From: Solenopsis invicta
Taxonomy: Eukaryota; Arthropoda; Insecta; Hymenoptera; Formicidae
NCBI RefSeq assembly: GCF_016802725.1
Contig: NC_052665.1
Span: forward strand, 24,873,501 to 24,937,500
Reading direction: 5' to 3'
Length of the DNA stretch: 64,000 nucleotides
Made by a program: the position numbers and the translations under genes. Positions 1-11,930 of the stretch are shown in pieces; within the stretch, counting starts at the first letter, position 1, and the number at the start of each line of letters is the position of its first letter. The notes beneath the pieces are model-generated. The model searched no databases. It was given only the letters and a program-made list of their open reading frames with translations, and was not told the DNA's origin.

Positions 1-350
1 ACTCGGAGAAAAGCAGGAGAGGAGCGGTCGGCGAAAAGTACTTCGCGGAAGCCAAGGCGCTTGACTCCGTTTCTGGACCTGGAAGGCTTCTCTTGGTTGG
101 AACGGGTCAGGAGAAGAGAGCACCGACTTTCGCGATCGGCCGGCTTATATATCCGATTCTCGAGAGGTCGGAGGCGCTCGGGGAGACGTCGGCTCCTGTC
201 GGCGGCTAGCATCCCCGCCACTCGAGACCGTGGCAGTTTGTATGTGTTTGGCGCGGTGCCGGCGGGCGCGCGAGCGCGTCGGTATACCGGGAGCAACCGC
301 ATACAGTTGTACTGGCCGACGATAGTCGCACGTTAGAAGCGCCTTTCTAT
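1..350. other. GC-rich segment of unknown nature
   Basis: This stretch is far richer in G and C than the AT-rich sequence that follows, and the change near 350 is abrupt. A 91-codon open frame runs through 61-336 on the plus strand, but its product is arginine-rich with no recognisable domain and looks like a by-product of GC content. The composition resembles the candidate long LTR at 54361-55325, so this may be the edge of an LTR or another element cut by the window start. I could not align the two by eye. Confidence 0.3.
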
Positions 351-1328
351 GCTCTTTGTTACATTATATAATTATAACTAAAGTATATAAATTATTTTAA
401 CAAAATGCTATTTAATTTATGCAATGGATTAAAAAAATTTTTCAAATGCAGTATTTCTTGCAGCAGAAATATAAAGATAGTTAAATATAAATATAATTCC
501 AAATACTTATAAATATAATTAAACGAATAATTACATATATTACAAGTCAAAAGTTTGGAAATGGTTGCAAATTTCTTTCATTTCATGAAAATTTCTTATA
601 AAAAGTTTTAAAAAAACATAGAAAAAATATTGAATCAAACACATATAGTATAGTAATATTTCCTATTTTTCTTTTTTTTCTGTTTTTTAATTTTGAAGTT
701 AAAATACATTTATAAAAAATAAGTTTCTATGCAAAAAATTTGATATTGCAACAAATCATCATCCAATATTCTTAAAAAAGAATTTTAAAGCTTAAAAAGT
801 CTATTTTACCATGTTTTTATATTAAATTTTGTATAATAATATTTCATCAAGATTCAAAATAAAACAAAAATGCTTAAAACATTTCTTGATTTTATGTATT
901 TTCATGACCGACTGCTTACAACCAAAGGTTGGTAAAAATGAAGGTAGAATACGTTTAACAAAAGCGAATCTATTATTAATAAAAATCTCTGAAACTATAA
1001 TATGTATTCTTATCAAATTTTGGCTATAAACTTTTTATAAGAACATTATATCATAAAAGCAAAATTAAAACACAAACTTAAAGTTGCATTTTTCTTTTTA
1101 AAATATTGTTTGAAAAATTCTCTACTATTTCTCTCACCGAGATATTTAATTTTTCATGAGATTAAAAAAAATATAAATATCATAATTATCTAAATAATAC
1201 CACATAATTAATCAATTAATAAAAGTAAAAAATAAGTTTTTACTATATATATGTAAGAAAAATTAAGCTAATAATAAATAAATAAGAATAAGTTTAAACA
1301 AATAAGAATTTTCAACTAATTTACTTAC
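351..1328. other. AT-rich intron sequence, no gene seen
   Basis: Strongly AT-rich sequence directly downstream of a golgin-97 exon on the minus strand, starting there with a good splice donor. Open frames here are short, overlap on both strands and show no motif. I read it as intron. Confidence 0.6.
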
Positions 1329-1457
1329 TTGTACATTGTTTAACTCATCTTCATATCGTCTAAGACGGGAAACTTCTGTCTTCAGATTTTCTATTTCTGC
1401 TGTGGCAATTTTCAAATGATGCGTTTTTTCTCCTACTTCCTGTTCTTTGGTTAATAA
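1329..1457 (-). CDS. Golgin97: Golgin-97 (GOLGA1-like) internal exon, coiled coil
   Basis: An exon of exactly 43 codons in phase 0, too short for a simple ORF scan. On the minus strand it follows an acceptor (pyrimidines then CAG, AG at 1459-1458) and ends at a consensus donor GTAAGT (1328-1323). The peptide begins LLTKEQEVGEKTHH and ends RLRRYEDELNNVQ, a charged heptad-like sequence without prolines, as in a coiled coil. Joined to the exon at 5940-6028 it gives KVKHL-LLTKEQ, which corresponds to the KIKHMLLKKEE stretch of vertebrate golgin-97 as I remember it. Golgin-97 is a peripheral trans-Golgi protein that captures endosome-derived vesicles through its coiled coil and binds Arl1 through a C-terminal GRIP domain. 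That domain would lie beyond the left window edge. The family call rests on remembered homology. Confidence 0.8.
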
Positions 1458-1717
1458 CTGGAAAAAATCATCATAAATTTAATCTAATTTTAATTAAATA
1501 TAAATTAGTTTTAATTAATTAAATATAGCATTAAGTATAGAAATTACCATTATACAATTCTTTATTGTAAAAATTAATGCAATTAAAAAGCAAACAATTT
1601 CTTATATAAAAATAAATTTAAAATACAGTTTTGTTACTTCATGCGTTTGTTACTTTAAATTTAAAACCTTAAAAATTAGTAGATCATTCTAAAGAACTTC
1701 TACTTTTATTAGAGGTT

Positions 1718-2203
1718 TTGGGCTATTCGCGTCCAGTCATCAATCATATATAAATTTGTAGATAATAATGGTAGCATTAAAGAAAAAAATAGGTTTAGAT
1801 CTTTAAACCCTCGCCGAAAGTAGTTGTGGCCTTATGGAGTCATTTTATTCGTTTGGTGGCTCATTATCAGAGCTGTCCAATACATAGACTTAGAAAATTA
1901 TAGACCAAGCATAAACTGCTATCTTAGACAAGGGAGGGTGTGATAATCGACGTAAGGGGCAAACCGGCCATAGGATTAATTCAGTTAGACTCGGAAATAT
2001 TCGGCTCGTTTACGCTTACGTGAAGCAGAGTTTGTCCTAAGCTTCTCCTTATCGCGTTTATCACTATCCCCGCAAGCTTACGGTCAGGTGTGGTCCTATA
2101 CGACAAATATTACGTTCTGCTATAATATAACCTATTTTTTCTTTAATGCTACCATTATTATCTACAAAATTATATGATTACTAAATGGGCGCGGATAGCC
2201 CAA
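1718..2203. mobile_element. Non-autonomous DNA element (MITE) with about 75-bp inverted repeats
   Basis: The two ends are inverted copies of each other. The left end runs TTGGGCTATTCGCG and, further in, GATAATAATGGTAGCATTAA. The right end carries the reverse complement of both, with a few substitutions and a short insertion. The 486-bp element has no coding capacity and a GC-richer interior. No clear target duplication is visible, so the superfamily is open. It sits in the golgin-97 intron between exons 5940-6028 and 1329-1457. Confidence 0.75.
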
Positions 2204-2292
2204 GATAGGCAAAGTTTTGTAGATTTTAATGACATTACATCATATACAAATATAGTTAAATACTATCGTTTCAACGATGATTATAAATACCA

Positions 2293-2324
2293 ATTAATAT
2301 GTACTATTAATAGTACATATTAAT
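2293..2324. repeat. Perfect 32-nt palindrome
   Basis: The 32 bases read identically on both strands. The half-site is ATTAATATGTACTATT. It is AT-rich and stands alone in intron sequence, so it could extrude as a hairpin or be a chance product of AT-rich DNA. Confidence 0.7.
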
Positions 2325-2984
2325 AGAACGGACTTTTTGATAGATATGGCTGAAAATAACAACTATTCTTATTTTCAAACATCTAAAGTAGAATTTTCTT
2401 TTTTTATGAACATCAATTATTATCTTATCAATTATTTTTATCAATTCTTATCAATCTTATTAATAAAAACATAATTTTAAAAGTATTCATCAAATATTTA
2501 GTTATTTTTGTAAAATAAAGATATATTTGTTATAATATTTTGTTCCAAGCTATTATTGACGGCTTTTGAGTTTTAGTTCTAATAATAATGTTATTTAATA
2601 TTTAACTTAAAGTTTACTATGACAAACAAATAAAACGAAATTTTTGTGATAGAAACCAAAAACACAAATATTTTACATGTTGCTTTTACAGTTAATAAAG
2701 TTCGTACTTTTTCATGAACATTGTCAGTACATGTAAATGATGCATTACAATAAATGCATTCATTTATAAATAATTATTAAGTGTATGCAAAAATTTTATT
2801 ATAGTTCTTTTTTTAGCCTTCTAATATAATTATGTTTTTAATGAAAATATTTTCTCGCCGTTTTGTAAAGTTAGTATTAAACTTTCTAAAATGCTATTCA
2901 TTATAATTTGATAGTGTACCATTACATTAAAAATAACAGTTGATACACTGAACAACAAAAAACTTTATATTCGACACTGCATTT
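2325..2984. other. AT-rich intron, nothing recognised
   Basis: No open frame with recognisable content, no inverted repeat of note and no splice-flanked reading frame seen. The flanks are a palindrome on the left and a decayed mariner on the right. Confidence 0.5.
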
Positions 2985-3525
2985 GATATGAAGCAAAAAA
3001 AAATACTGTTAAAGCTTGTGAATCTATTTGTTCTGTTCCTAAGGAAAATATTGTGTCCTTCAATATGTGCAGTTATTGATTTCATCGTTTTAAACACGGT
3101 AATTTTGACGCAAATAATCCACGTTCTGGAACGCTCGAGGCCAATTTGGAAATTTTTTGGAAGTTGTTGAATAAAAACCCCCTAAACATAAATACACAAG
3201 ATTTGCAGACAAGCTCGGAGATGATCAAGTAACAGTTTGAAGGTGACTGCATAAATTGGGAAAAATTCAAAGGCTTAGGAAATAGGTGCCGAATGAATTG
3301 TCGCAGAAAGCATTATTCATCGATTGAGTATGTGCGTTTTATTGCTTTTCAGGCATCACAAAAAAAGAAAATGTTGGTGAAAAATAATTACTTGCGATAA
3401 AAAGTAGATATGTATGATAAACTTAAATACAGACATTTGTGGGTAGACTCCTTTTACTTCAGTGGCAAAACCAAATATTTATAGTAAAAAGGTCTTTTTA
3501 TGTATTTGCGAGATGGAAAAGATAT
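2985..3525 (+). pseudogene. Heavily decayed mariner transposase fragment
   Basis: Across several plus-strand frames the translation carries a worn mariner pattern: a PRSGTLEA block (the usual PRSGRP linker), then TRFADKLGDDQVTV followed by HKLGKIQRL and VPNELS (the second helix-turn-helix and the WVPHEL box). After that come TCDKK (a remnant of TCDEKW around the first catalytic aspartate) and KPNIYSKKVFLCIC. Many stops and frame changes separate these pieces, so the copy is long dead. No terminal inverted repeats were found. It belongs to a different, older mariner lineage from the copies at 4090 and 44175. Confidence 0.65.
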
Positions 3526-4089
3526 AAAATATTAATAAAATATTAAAGGTATAAAATATAATCCTTTAAATACACTAAATTTAAATATTACTTTTAAAAT
3601 ACTTTTAATTCAAATTAACTTTAAAAAGTTACTGAAAATTTTCTGAAATATTGCTGATGACGTGTAATCTTCTGTATATAATTAATTTGAATAATATTAC
3701 TGAAGCATTCTAATTTAAAGTATATTTGAAAGTTAAGTATATTTTGGTTTTAAAGTACTCCAAAATTAATATTTAAATTAATTATATTCAGAGAATTACG
3801 AACAGCAACATTTCAAAAAGTTTTCAGTAACTTTTTAGTTATATTTTATATAATTTTATTAATTATAGTTATTTTTCAAAAAGATTTCAAAAATATTTCA
3901 GAAAAATTTCAATAACCTTTCAGCAATATTTCTGCAAGTTTTTAAAAGCGAACATTTTAAAATCCTAGAGCCGTCTCTGAAACATTGCCGAGACGTTTCA
4001 AAAACCTTTATAAAACTTTTAATTTTTTTCAGGTGAAATATTTCTAAGACATCTCTGAAAGATTTCGGTAGTGTATACGCATACTAGAT
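3526..4089. other. AT-rich sequence with degenerate TTTCAAAAA-type repeats
   Basis: The stretch repeats variants of TTTCAGAAATATTTC and TTTCAAAAA on both strands, especially 3880-4060. No coding signal is visible. It lies between a dead mariner and a second, more complete one. Confidence 0.4.
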
Positions 4090-5362
4090 AGGCTAAAAAG
4101 TTCTGGAATTTTTAATGAAAACAAGCGTTTTTGGGCAAAGTTATATTTATTCCTCAACATAGTTGCCTTAGAGTGCGATACACTTGGTATAGCAATTTTT
4201 CAACATTTTTATGCCCTTTTTGTAGTACAAAACGTCCAAGCCTTCGAAATATGCCTCGGTTTCCGCGATAACTTCTTCATTCAATGTAAATATCTTTCCC
4301 TGGAGCCATCGGTTGAGGTTTGGGAACAGATAATAGTCGTTGGGGGCCAAGTCTGGAGAATATGGCTGGTGAGCAACCAATTCGAATCGTAATTGGTCTA
4401 ATTTGGCCATTCTCTTTCAAGGACGTATGTGACGATGCGTTATCGTGATAGTACCGAATTTTTTTCTCTACCATATGGGGCTGTTTTTTCTTTATTCCGT
4501 CGTTCAGTTTGTCCAATAACGCTGCATAATACTCTCCCGTAACTGTTCTTCCCTTCTGCAGGTAAAGATTAGGCTATGCGCATCTCAAAAAACGGAGGCC
4601 AAAATCTTCCCGGCCGAGCGTTGATCTTTTGGCCGCTTTGGTCGACTTTCGTGTCTTTTCAGCCACTCTGCAGACTGCCTATTGGACTCAGGCATAAGGT
4701 AATAGATCCACGTTTCATTCATCGTCATAAAACGTCGAAAGAAGTCCGCTCGATTACGCTGCAACAACGCCAAACCGGCCATTAAATCATCAACGCGCTG
4801 CTTTTTTTGGTCGACGGTCAGCAAACGCGGCACCCATCGCGTAGACAGCTTTTTCATATCCAAACATCGTGCAAAATGTATCTCACCCGTTCTTTTGAGA
4901 TGCCAACGGTCTCAGCTAACTCGCACAACTTCACTTTACGATCACTCAAAACAATTCGATGTACTTGCTTTACGATTTCCGGATTCGTAGCTTCTTTTAT
5001 TCTTTTAGAGCAAGGTACGTCTTCGGTGCTTGTACGACCCATTTTAAATTCACTAAACCATCAATAAACTGTTATTCTCAAAGGAGTAGATGTGGGATAA
5101 CATTTTTTCAATCATTTCATTGATTGTTCAGGATTTTTTCCCATCAAAAAACAATGTTTGATCAATTCTAATATTCCTGTTTTTCCATTTTTTTACGAAG
5201 GCAAAGGTAGCGACACTTAAATGACTGTAGCTTGTAAACAAATGAACAAAATGTCATGAAACTTCACACATAAACCAGTGACAGATAAACCACTCAAAAT
5301 AAATCATGTTCATTTTCTAGTGGCGCCACCTACTAAAAAATCCCGGGACTTTTCAGCCCATG
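4090..5362 (-). mobile_element. Mariner element, irritans-like, inactive full-length copy
   Basis: A unit of about 1.27 kb, the normal size of a mariner. The left end reads TAGGCTAAAAAGTTCTGGAA and the right end, read on the minus strand, TGGGCTGAAAAGTCCCGGGA. These are diverged terminal inverted repeats at TA-like sites. The transposase lies between them on the minus strand and is broken by frameshifts. It is inserted in the golgin-97 intron between exons 5940-6028 and 1329-1457, in the same orientation as the gene. Confidence 0.85.
4180..5188 (-). pseudogene. Mariner transposase, frameshifted
   Basis: Pieces in order on the minus strand are: GRTSTED (linker) with ETVGISKERVRYILHD (second helix-turn-helix) at 4854-5042; RWVPRLLTVDQK with ETWIYYLMPES at 4585-4863; HDNASSHTS at about 4430; and YSPDLAPNDYYLFPNL at 4290-4350, continuing to YFEGLDVLYYKKGIKML. 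These are the irritans-type mariner boxes. The catalytic triad is damaged: the first aspartate, normally in MDETWI, reads MNETWI, while the second (HDNA) and third (APND) remain. Frames change at about 4860, 4580 and 4420, and stops occur in the N-terminal part. The start near 5188 is inferred from the family length. Confidence 0.85.
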
Positions 5363-5939
5363 TAGTGTATTGTACTATACAAAGAAATAATAAAATTTAT
5401 CACCGTTACTGTAAAAATATAATGTCATAGTTACTATTGCAAACAGAAACAATTAAAAATCATTATCAAAAAAATAACCGAAACGATAATAGCATTATAA
5501 ATAACGTTATTTTCTAATCTTGGTAAACACACACACGCAAACACAATTCGCATTCAGCGGCTCAATGCACGGGATCTCGCACGAACTTCTGGATCCTAGC
5601 TATAATATGTTTTAATTTATAGAAATTTTTTCAAAATTATTTGAAGAACTTATTACATTTAACTTCATGAAATAAAGAAAAATCGCGAACGTTATCGTAC
5701 TTCTTAAGCCTACAGTGTACATTTAAAAAGTTTTATGTTTATTTTCAATTATTTCCCATTTATATTTTAACGAGAAATCATCTTTTTACTCTATCATGAT
5801 TTCTGCCACAAGAATAAGTATAAAGAGTTATGTTATTTACGATAGAAAATTTCATGCAAATACAAATGTTTTTTAAGTATAAACAAACTGAGACAAAAAT
5901 TATAATTTATATATTAATTGTTATTGCAATAAAACGTAC
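5363..5939. other. Intron sequence, nothing recognised
   Basis: AT-rich apart from a short CpG-containing patch around 5530-5590 that begins with a few CA repeats. No gene or paired repeat is seen. The right edge is the donor of the next golgin-97 exon (GTACGT on the minus strand, 5939-5934). Confidence 0.5.
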
Positions 5940-6028
5940 AAGATGTTTAACTTTTGCCATTTCTTGCGTTTGAAAGCCTTCCAGTTGCTCCGCATCCTCT
6001 TGAAAACTGTACAACTTCTTTTTGTATT
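5940..6028 (-). CDS. Golgin97: Golgin-97 (GOLGA1-like) internal exon, 89 nt
   Basis: The exon lies between an acceptor (TTTGTTTCTAG, AG at 6030-6029) and a donor GTACGT (5939-5934). It starts with two bases that complete a glutamate codon split with the exon at 46272, then 29 codons: YKKKLYSFQEDAEQLEGFQ and, directly after, TQEMAKVKHL. The block EQLEGFQTQEMAKVKH matches the DELEGFQQQELSKIKH block of golgin-97 as remembered, which is the strongest identification in the window. The exon ends in phase 0, as the next exon requires. The previous exon is 40.2 kb away, so this small exon depends on accurate splicing across a very long repeat-filled intron. Confidence 0.85.
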
Positions 6029-6659
6029 CTAGAAACAAAAAAAAATTATGAAATGATAGGATCAGGAATGACGTAAGATGATCAAAAGAATAATTAAAAT
6101 TTAAGAACATATTTTCTTATTAAACAGAACAAAAAAATCCTAACAAATATTGGTTCAAAAATTATTTATTAGAAATGTTTCCTACACAAATTAAACAAAA
6201 TAAAAAAGCTGAATTTTTAAGAAACATTTTTCATCTTTAAATCGTCCATTATATAAATATAATGGTAATTTTTCTCCGGACATGATAAACATAAGAACAA
6301 AATTTTACACTTTGGTTAATATTTTGAGGATTCATTAAAAATAAAAAAAAATACTTAACTTGTTTGATTCTTGGAAATTTTATATTTATTATTTATTTAT
6401 TTATATATTCATATTTCTTGTTTCTGTTTAATTTTTGTCAAAACAAAATTATTCATGATGTGACACTACTAATAGAGAATATTTTGGCACCATAAATCAA
6501 ATAGTATACTATAGGTAGTATACTCATGAATTAAAAATAATGAGAATTTCTTAAAATTGAAACTATACATTGTACTAGAAGACGTTAGTGCAATTACAAT
6601 AAAATTCACCTTTTCGAATTAACATTTCAACACTGATATTGAGATATAAGCAATTAGAA

Positions 6660-6900
6660 ACGTTTCTCAGATAACGAAATGCGCGCATAGCGAGTTCACG
6701 GAGCGCGCATGCGCGGATTATCCGCACGGTAAGCTTACCGTGTAAGTATCCGACAGATGCGTCATCATATAAGAATCATATCGGTCGCACACGTGCGGTA
6801 CTCATGCGTACGAGCGATATGAGCCTCAAATGCGTTCTCCAAATGAGACTCATATTGCTCGTATGCATGCATACGGCACTCAAACATTCTAATCATTGCC
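6660..6900. repeat. GC-richer segment with two hairpins
   Basis: It contains the perfect 18-nt palindrome CACGGTAAGCTTACCGTG (6725-6742). It also has a longer imperfect hairpin at about 6800-6874, whose arms contain GAGCGATATGAG and its inverted copy CTCATATTGCTC. The base content differs from the AT-rich surroundings, which suggests a small foldback element. No matching outer ends or target duplication could be defined. Confidence 0.45.
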
Positions 6901-7203
6901 CATTTTTTCACGTCCCAATCAGCACACAATATTTAAAAAATGTTTTTAAAAACATTTTAAATACTTTTGCAATAAAAAGTTTTTAAAAAATTTTAAAATT
7001 AATAGAGTAATAATATTATTATTTACAATATTTTTAGTAAATTAGCATTAAAAAAATTAAAAGCATAAAAAGTACTTGAAAAAAATGCGCAATGATTGGA
7101 AGTTCATACAGTATTTTGTAAATTTGTTAATTTAATCAGGAGGCGCGGTCGCGTCTCGCAGTATTTGTTTTTTCTTACTTATTTTCATTATTCTTACTTA
7201 TTT

Positions 7204-7257
7204 TCATTATCATCATCATTATCATCATCATAGCTCATCATCTTATTTTCATCATCA
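7204..7257 (+). repeat. ATC/ATT triplet microsatellite
   Basis: Imperfect repeats of CATCAT and CATTAT in a GC-richer island. It is simple sequence, not coding. Confidence 0.6.
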
Positions 7258-7311
7258 GCGATCAGCGAGAGAGACCAGCCTCTTTTACGCGAATCAGTGA
7301 GTTCAAGCATA

Positions 7312-7440
7312 ACGAGATTATCAGATCTTAGTAACGGCTGAACCGTTCAAGTTCTGAGTAGTCTCAATCGATAGCTTGGGGAAAATTGCATAATAAAAGT
7401 GTTTTTATTTTTTCTCTCCGTGCCCTACGAGCGGAGATAT
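7312..7440 (+). repeat. Dispersed repeat, copy 1 (see 8950-9070)
   Basis: Shared blocks with 8950-9070 in the same order include AACGAGATTAT versus CACGAGATTATTAT, TCAAGTTCT, AGT.CTCAA.CGAT, a GTTTTTATTTTTTCT-like run, and CTACGAGCGGAGATAT versus CTACGAACGGAGATAT. The two copies are about 75-80% alike by eye, which indicates an old dispersed or tandemly duplicated repeat. Confidence 0.6.
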
Positions 7441-8027
7441 AGCGACGCAAAGTCCAAATCTCGACTTTACATTTAAGATACGTCATCATTATTATTATCG
7501 TCGCCAAGCGAATCTTGTCCAGTACATTTTTTCGACACAAGTAACGAGTGGCGCTTGTTACTACACTATCAGCCCGCATGCAACCATGTGATGCATCACG
7601 TGGCCGCGTGTGCCGCGACAATGATTGCCGTAATATCATGGGTTTCCTAGCCTGTAACCTGAACTGAATCGGCAATATATCTCGGTTCGCGGGGCAGACG
7701 ACACTTTCTTTATGCCGATGGTCGCTAAGAGAATCTTTTCCCGTATACGTTTTCGACACGGAGTGGTGCTCGTTATAGCCGTTTTATGTGATTATGGGTG
7801 CGTTCCGTTTCATGCATAACATAACATGCGATTCACGCATAACATAACATGCGATGCATCATTTATCCTTGTTGTTTTTCAACTAACGTTAAACGAGGAT
7901 ATATAATCAGTACAAAATTACCTTTTCAAAAAAGGTAAAAAAAAGGTATTTATGTGTGTGCGCGCACCTTATCTTTAATTTTTCCTAAAAACACAAGTGG
8001 TACTATTTCTGCATTTTAACAGAGAAA
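7441..8027. other. Mixed sequence with a 23-bp tandem duplication, no gene supported
   Basis: A 131-codon minus-strand frame (7364-7759) crosses this GC-richer stretch but shows no domain and does not continue as an exon, so I do not call it. At 7812-7857 a unit containing GCATAACATAACATGCGAT occurs twice in tandem. The rest is unassigned. Confidence 0.4.
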
Positions 8028-8400
8028 TTTTTCTATGCTAACCCATGTGGTACTCTCTTTAATTTCTGTACAAAATCTAAGTGATTCTATTTCTGCATTT
8101 TCATTGAAAAATCTTCCTATTTCTAACCCAAGTAGTATTTACTTAAAAATAAATATTTTAAATTTAATCCAACCTAAATGTATTCTTCCCAAAAAATATA
8201 TGAAATCTTTAAATTGCGCCATTTATAAAGAGAATATGTTGCTCTTTGAAATAATTGCTGTATTTACTTAAAAATAAATACTTTAAATTTAATTCAACCT
8301 AAATGTATTCTTTCCAAAAAATGTATGAAATCTTTAAATTGCGCCAATTATAAAGAGAATATGTTGCTCTTTGAAATAATTGCTGTACTACTTTTAACAA
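8028..8400 (+). repeat. Repeat family member with an internal 125-bp tandem duplication
   Basis: Two units, 8137-8261 and 8262-8386, are nearly identical: each starts ATTTACTTAAAAATAAATA and ends TGAAATAATTGCTGT, with only a few substitutions. The whole block recurs inverted, with one unit, at 15085-15321. The open frames across it are conserved only because the DNA is a recent repeat. The peptide has no domain. Confidence 0.85.
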
Positions 8401-8949
8401 ATACTAGAACAACACAAGCGCGCGCTACGCGCGCATCATTTAATTTCATGTTTACATATAATTAAATATAAATAATAAGAATTTCAAAAATTATACATTT
8501 ATGATTAAGAATAATAGAGTTTACGATGACAAATGACAGATCATGTTCTTGATGATTATGAATAAATAAAAATAGAATATGATTTGATTTATTATTACCC
8601 TATTAGTAAACAATGTTTTTAAATGTTTTTTAAATATTTATTTTTTATTATAACGTTTTTTAAATATTCAAAAAACATTTAAAAGATATTGTTTTTTAAT
8701 AGGGTAAATATCTATAAAATTATCATAATAGTATACGTTAATATCTCATTCTTGTAATAGATACCCGTATGTATAACTCTTTTATATTGTTTATATAACC
8801 AAAACCTACAAAAAACAAAATTTAAACATGTTATAATTATTTATTTTATAATTATTTAATATACAATAATATTTATACTTAGTACGTGATACGATTGCAT
8901 TTTTGTATTAAAAACAAATATTATACACTCATCAACTTCCAAGCACACG
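8401..8949. other. AT-rich sequence with a small MITE-like hairpin at 8597-8706
   Basis: The 110-bp unit 8597-8706 begins TACCCTATTAGTAAACAATG and ends with an inverted match ATTGTTTTTTAATAGGGTA, so it can fold as a whole. This looks like a very short MITE. The remaining sequence is AT-rich without a gene. Confidence 0.5.
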
Positions 8950-9070
8950 AGATTATTATATTTCAATAACTTTTGAATCGATCAAGTTCTAAATACTCTC
9001 AAACGATGGGTAAAGTTCTATAATGAAAATATTTTTATTTTTTCTGTCTGTATTCTACGAACGGAGATAT
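8950..9070 (+). repeat. Dispersed repeat, copy 2 (see 7312-7440)
   Basis: This is the AT-richer partner of the repeat at 7312-7440, with the blocks ending CTACGAACGGAGATAT. It leads straight into the pyrimidine-rich tandem array, so the array may have grown from a unit with this block at its edge. Confidence 0.55.
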
Positions 9071-9079
9071 CATAATAAA

Positions 9080-11930
9080 AAGTTCACCTCTGAAATTTTA
9101 TTTTCTGAGATATACGTGGTCATTAAAAAAATCTTCAAACTCGTGTTTAATTGCATTCTTAATTTCTTTTGTTCTTTATTTAAAAATCTTTACATTCTCA
9201 GCCTTCTTTAAATCCTTTCTACTTTCTACTTTTTTCCTATCCTACTCTCACAATTCTTCTTTCTTCTTCCTTACATTATTTCACACATTTTTTAAAATTT
9301 TTATTAAAACAGATAATGTTTGGTTAATGAAACAGTAATTTTTAAAACAAAATGTCAATATACCATAATATGCATTCATTATTAAAGAAACCTTCAAATT
9401 CGTGTACAATTACATTCATAATTTCTTTTGTACTTATTGTATATTTGTATTTATTTCAAACTTTACCTTCTCCACCTTCTTTGATTCCTTTCTGCTTTAT
9501 ATTTTTTATTTATTTTCCTTTCTTCTTACATTATTTCATGTCTTTCTGTACCCTCATTATACATATTTTAAAATCCTTACTAAAAGACATAATGTTCGAT
9601 TAAAGAAATTTTCATTTCTATAACACAAAACTTCATAACATTTGATATGACATTCATTTATTACTAAAAAAATCCTGAAACTCAGGTTCAATTGTATTTT
9701 TAATTTCTTTTGTTTTTTATTTACAAATCTTTACTTTTAATTATAATATAGGTATTCAAAGATTATTTTATTTTACATATATTGAGTGTTGTACAAAAAT
9801 TACAAATTTATAAAATTTTAATTAATTTAAGCAAGTTAAAATAGCATATTAATTTTTTCTAAGATACAGATAAAAATATTTATTGTCTTTAAAGAGGTTG
9901 AACTTCTCGTCAATTAGATTTTATAAATTTGCCATTTATATTTTTGTGTTTTTGGAACTCATTAAGCTAGAATTTTATTAATACATTTGTGTGCTTGCAC
10001 CTTATTATTTACAAACTTTTTTTAATAATTTTAATATTTTAAAATATTAAATATTAATTGTATCAATAAATATTTAAAAAGATAATTACTACAGAAATTT
10101 TAAAGAGATTTTTGTGTTCATATAAACAGGCATAAACAGTTTAAAATAAATGACTAACTTGACTATACGGGAATATTAACTGGAAATACGATCTACGTAA
10201 CACATGTTAGATTAGAGTCTATATTGCAGGATCCGGGATACACGTAATAAATTAAACAATCTATCGAAATAAAAGAAACAGATAACATAGATAAAATTAT
10301 ATTAGAGAAATTTTTATTTTTGACACAAAATATCAAAATAGCATGTAATATTAGTACATTATTAGAAGAGAACCTTTAAACCTTTTCAATTTTATTTCCA
10401 TTCTGCACTCCTTTGATATTTCCTCCATCCTTCCATCTTTTTTCTATTATTCTGTTCAAAAATCTTTACCTTTTCAAACACCTTCAATTACTTTCTCTTT
10501 TGAATTTTATTTCCATTCTGCACTTCTTCGATCCTTCCTCTTTCCTTCCTACCTTCCTTTTTATATTATATTATTTAAAAATCTTTATCTTCTCCAACAC
10601 CTTTCTCCTTTCAATTTTATTTCAATTCTCAACTCCTTTGATCGTTCCTCCTATCTTTTTTTCTTTTTATAATATTCTATTAAAAAATCTTGACCTTCTT
10701 TAATACCTTCAATTCCTTTCTCTTTTTAATTTTATTTCCATTCTACACTCCTTTGATTTTTCCTCTTTCCTTCCTACTTTTTTTTATTATTCTATTCCTC
10801 TTCTTTTCTATATCTTCATTTTACATTTTTAAAAAACTTTACTAAAATAAATAATAATCTATTAGAGAAATTTTTATTTTTATGACACAAAATATCAAAA
10901 TATCACGTAATAGTCGCCCATTATTAAAAAAAAACTTTTAATCTAGTGTTTAATTGATGTCTTTACTTTATTTATCTTTTATTTAAAAATCTTCACCTTT
11001 TTCAACACCTTCAATTCATTTCTCCTTTCAATTTTATTTCCATTTTAAACTCCTTTGATCTTTCCATCTTTTTTCCTTCCTTTTTATATTATTCTATTCA
11101 AAAATCTTTACCTTTTACAACACCTTCAATTTCTGTCTCCATTCAATTATATTTCCGTTCTACACTCCTTCGATCCTTTTTTTTTATGTTATTATATTGT
11201 TCTTTTCTATATCTTCATTTCAATCATTTTTAAAAAAAACTTTACTAAAATATATAATATTTTATTATAAGCATTTTTATTTTTATAACACATAATATCA
11301 AAATATCATGTAATATTAGCACATTATTAAAAAAAAACTTCAAACTGGTTTTTAATTGATATCTTGACGTATTCATTCTTTATTTAAAAACCTGTACCTT
11401 CTCCAACACCTTCAATTCCTTTCTCCATTAAATTTTATTTCCATTCTATACTCCTTCAATCCTACCTTCTTCCTACCTTCTATTTTATATTATTCTATTC
11501 CTCTTCTTTTCTTTATCGTCATTTCACATTTTGAAAAGGTTTATTAAAAAAGTTAAAATTTTATTTCAGAAATTTTTATTCTCATGATACAAAATATCAA
11601 AATATCATGTAATATTTGCCCATTATTAAAAAGAACCATTAAACTGGTATTTAATTTCTGTCTTAATTTTATTCATCCTTTATTTAAAAATCTTTACCTT
11701 CTCCAACATCTTCAATTCCTTTCTTCTTTCAAGTTTGTTTCCATTTTACACTCCTTCGAGCCTTCTTCCTCCCTCCTTTCTATTTTATATTATTTTATTC
11801 CTTTATTTTCTTTATCATTTTACATTTTTAAAAAACTTTACTACAAAAATATATAATATTCTATTAGAAAAATTTTTATTTTTATGACACAAAATATACC
11901 TTTTTCGCACATTTTTTAAACTCTTTACTA
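9080..11930 (+). repeat. Complex pyrimidine-rich tandem array, part 1
   Basis: Irregular units of roughly 270 to 560 bp each carry a marker such as AATATCAAAATATCATGTAA followed by CCCATTATTAAAAA. The marker appears near 9350, 9640, 10331, 10888, 11288 and 11588. Between markers are blocks like TTTACCTTCTCCAACACC, TTCAATTCCTTTCTCC and TTTCCATTCTACACTCC, some repeated again inside a unit. The plus strand is strongly T+C biased. The many short open frames here (rich in F, L, S) are products of that bias, not genes. Confidence 0.8.

Noticed and set aside
7204..7257. Repeated ATC triplets and other short repeats as a CRISPR-like array
   Set aside because: No regular spacers, eukaryotic context and simple microsatellite composition.
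7364..7759. A 131-codon minus-strand frame
   Set aside because: No domain, no splice context and atypical composition. Part of it overlaps a dispersed repeat.
10413..11856. Several F/L/S-rich frames of 70-96 codons
   Set aside because: They lie in the tandem C/T-rich array, differ from unit to unit by indels, and resemble membrane segments only through base bias.
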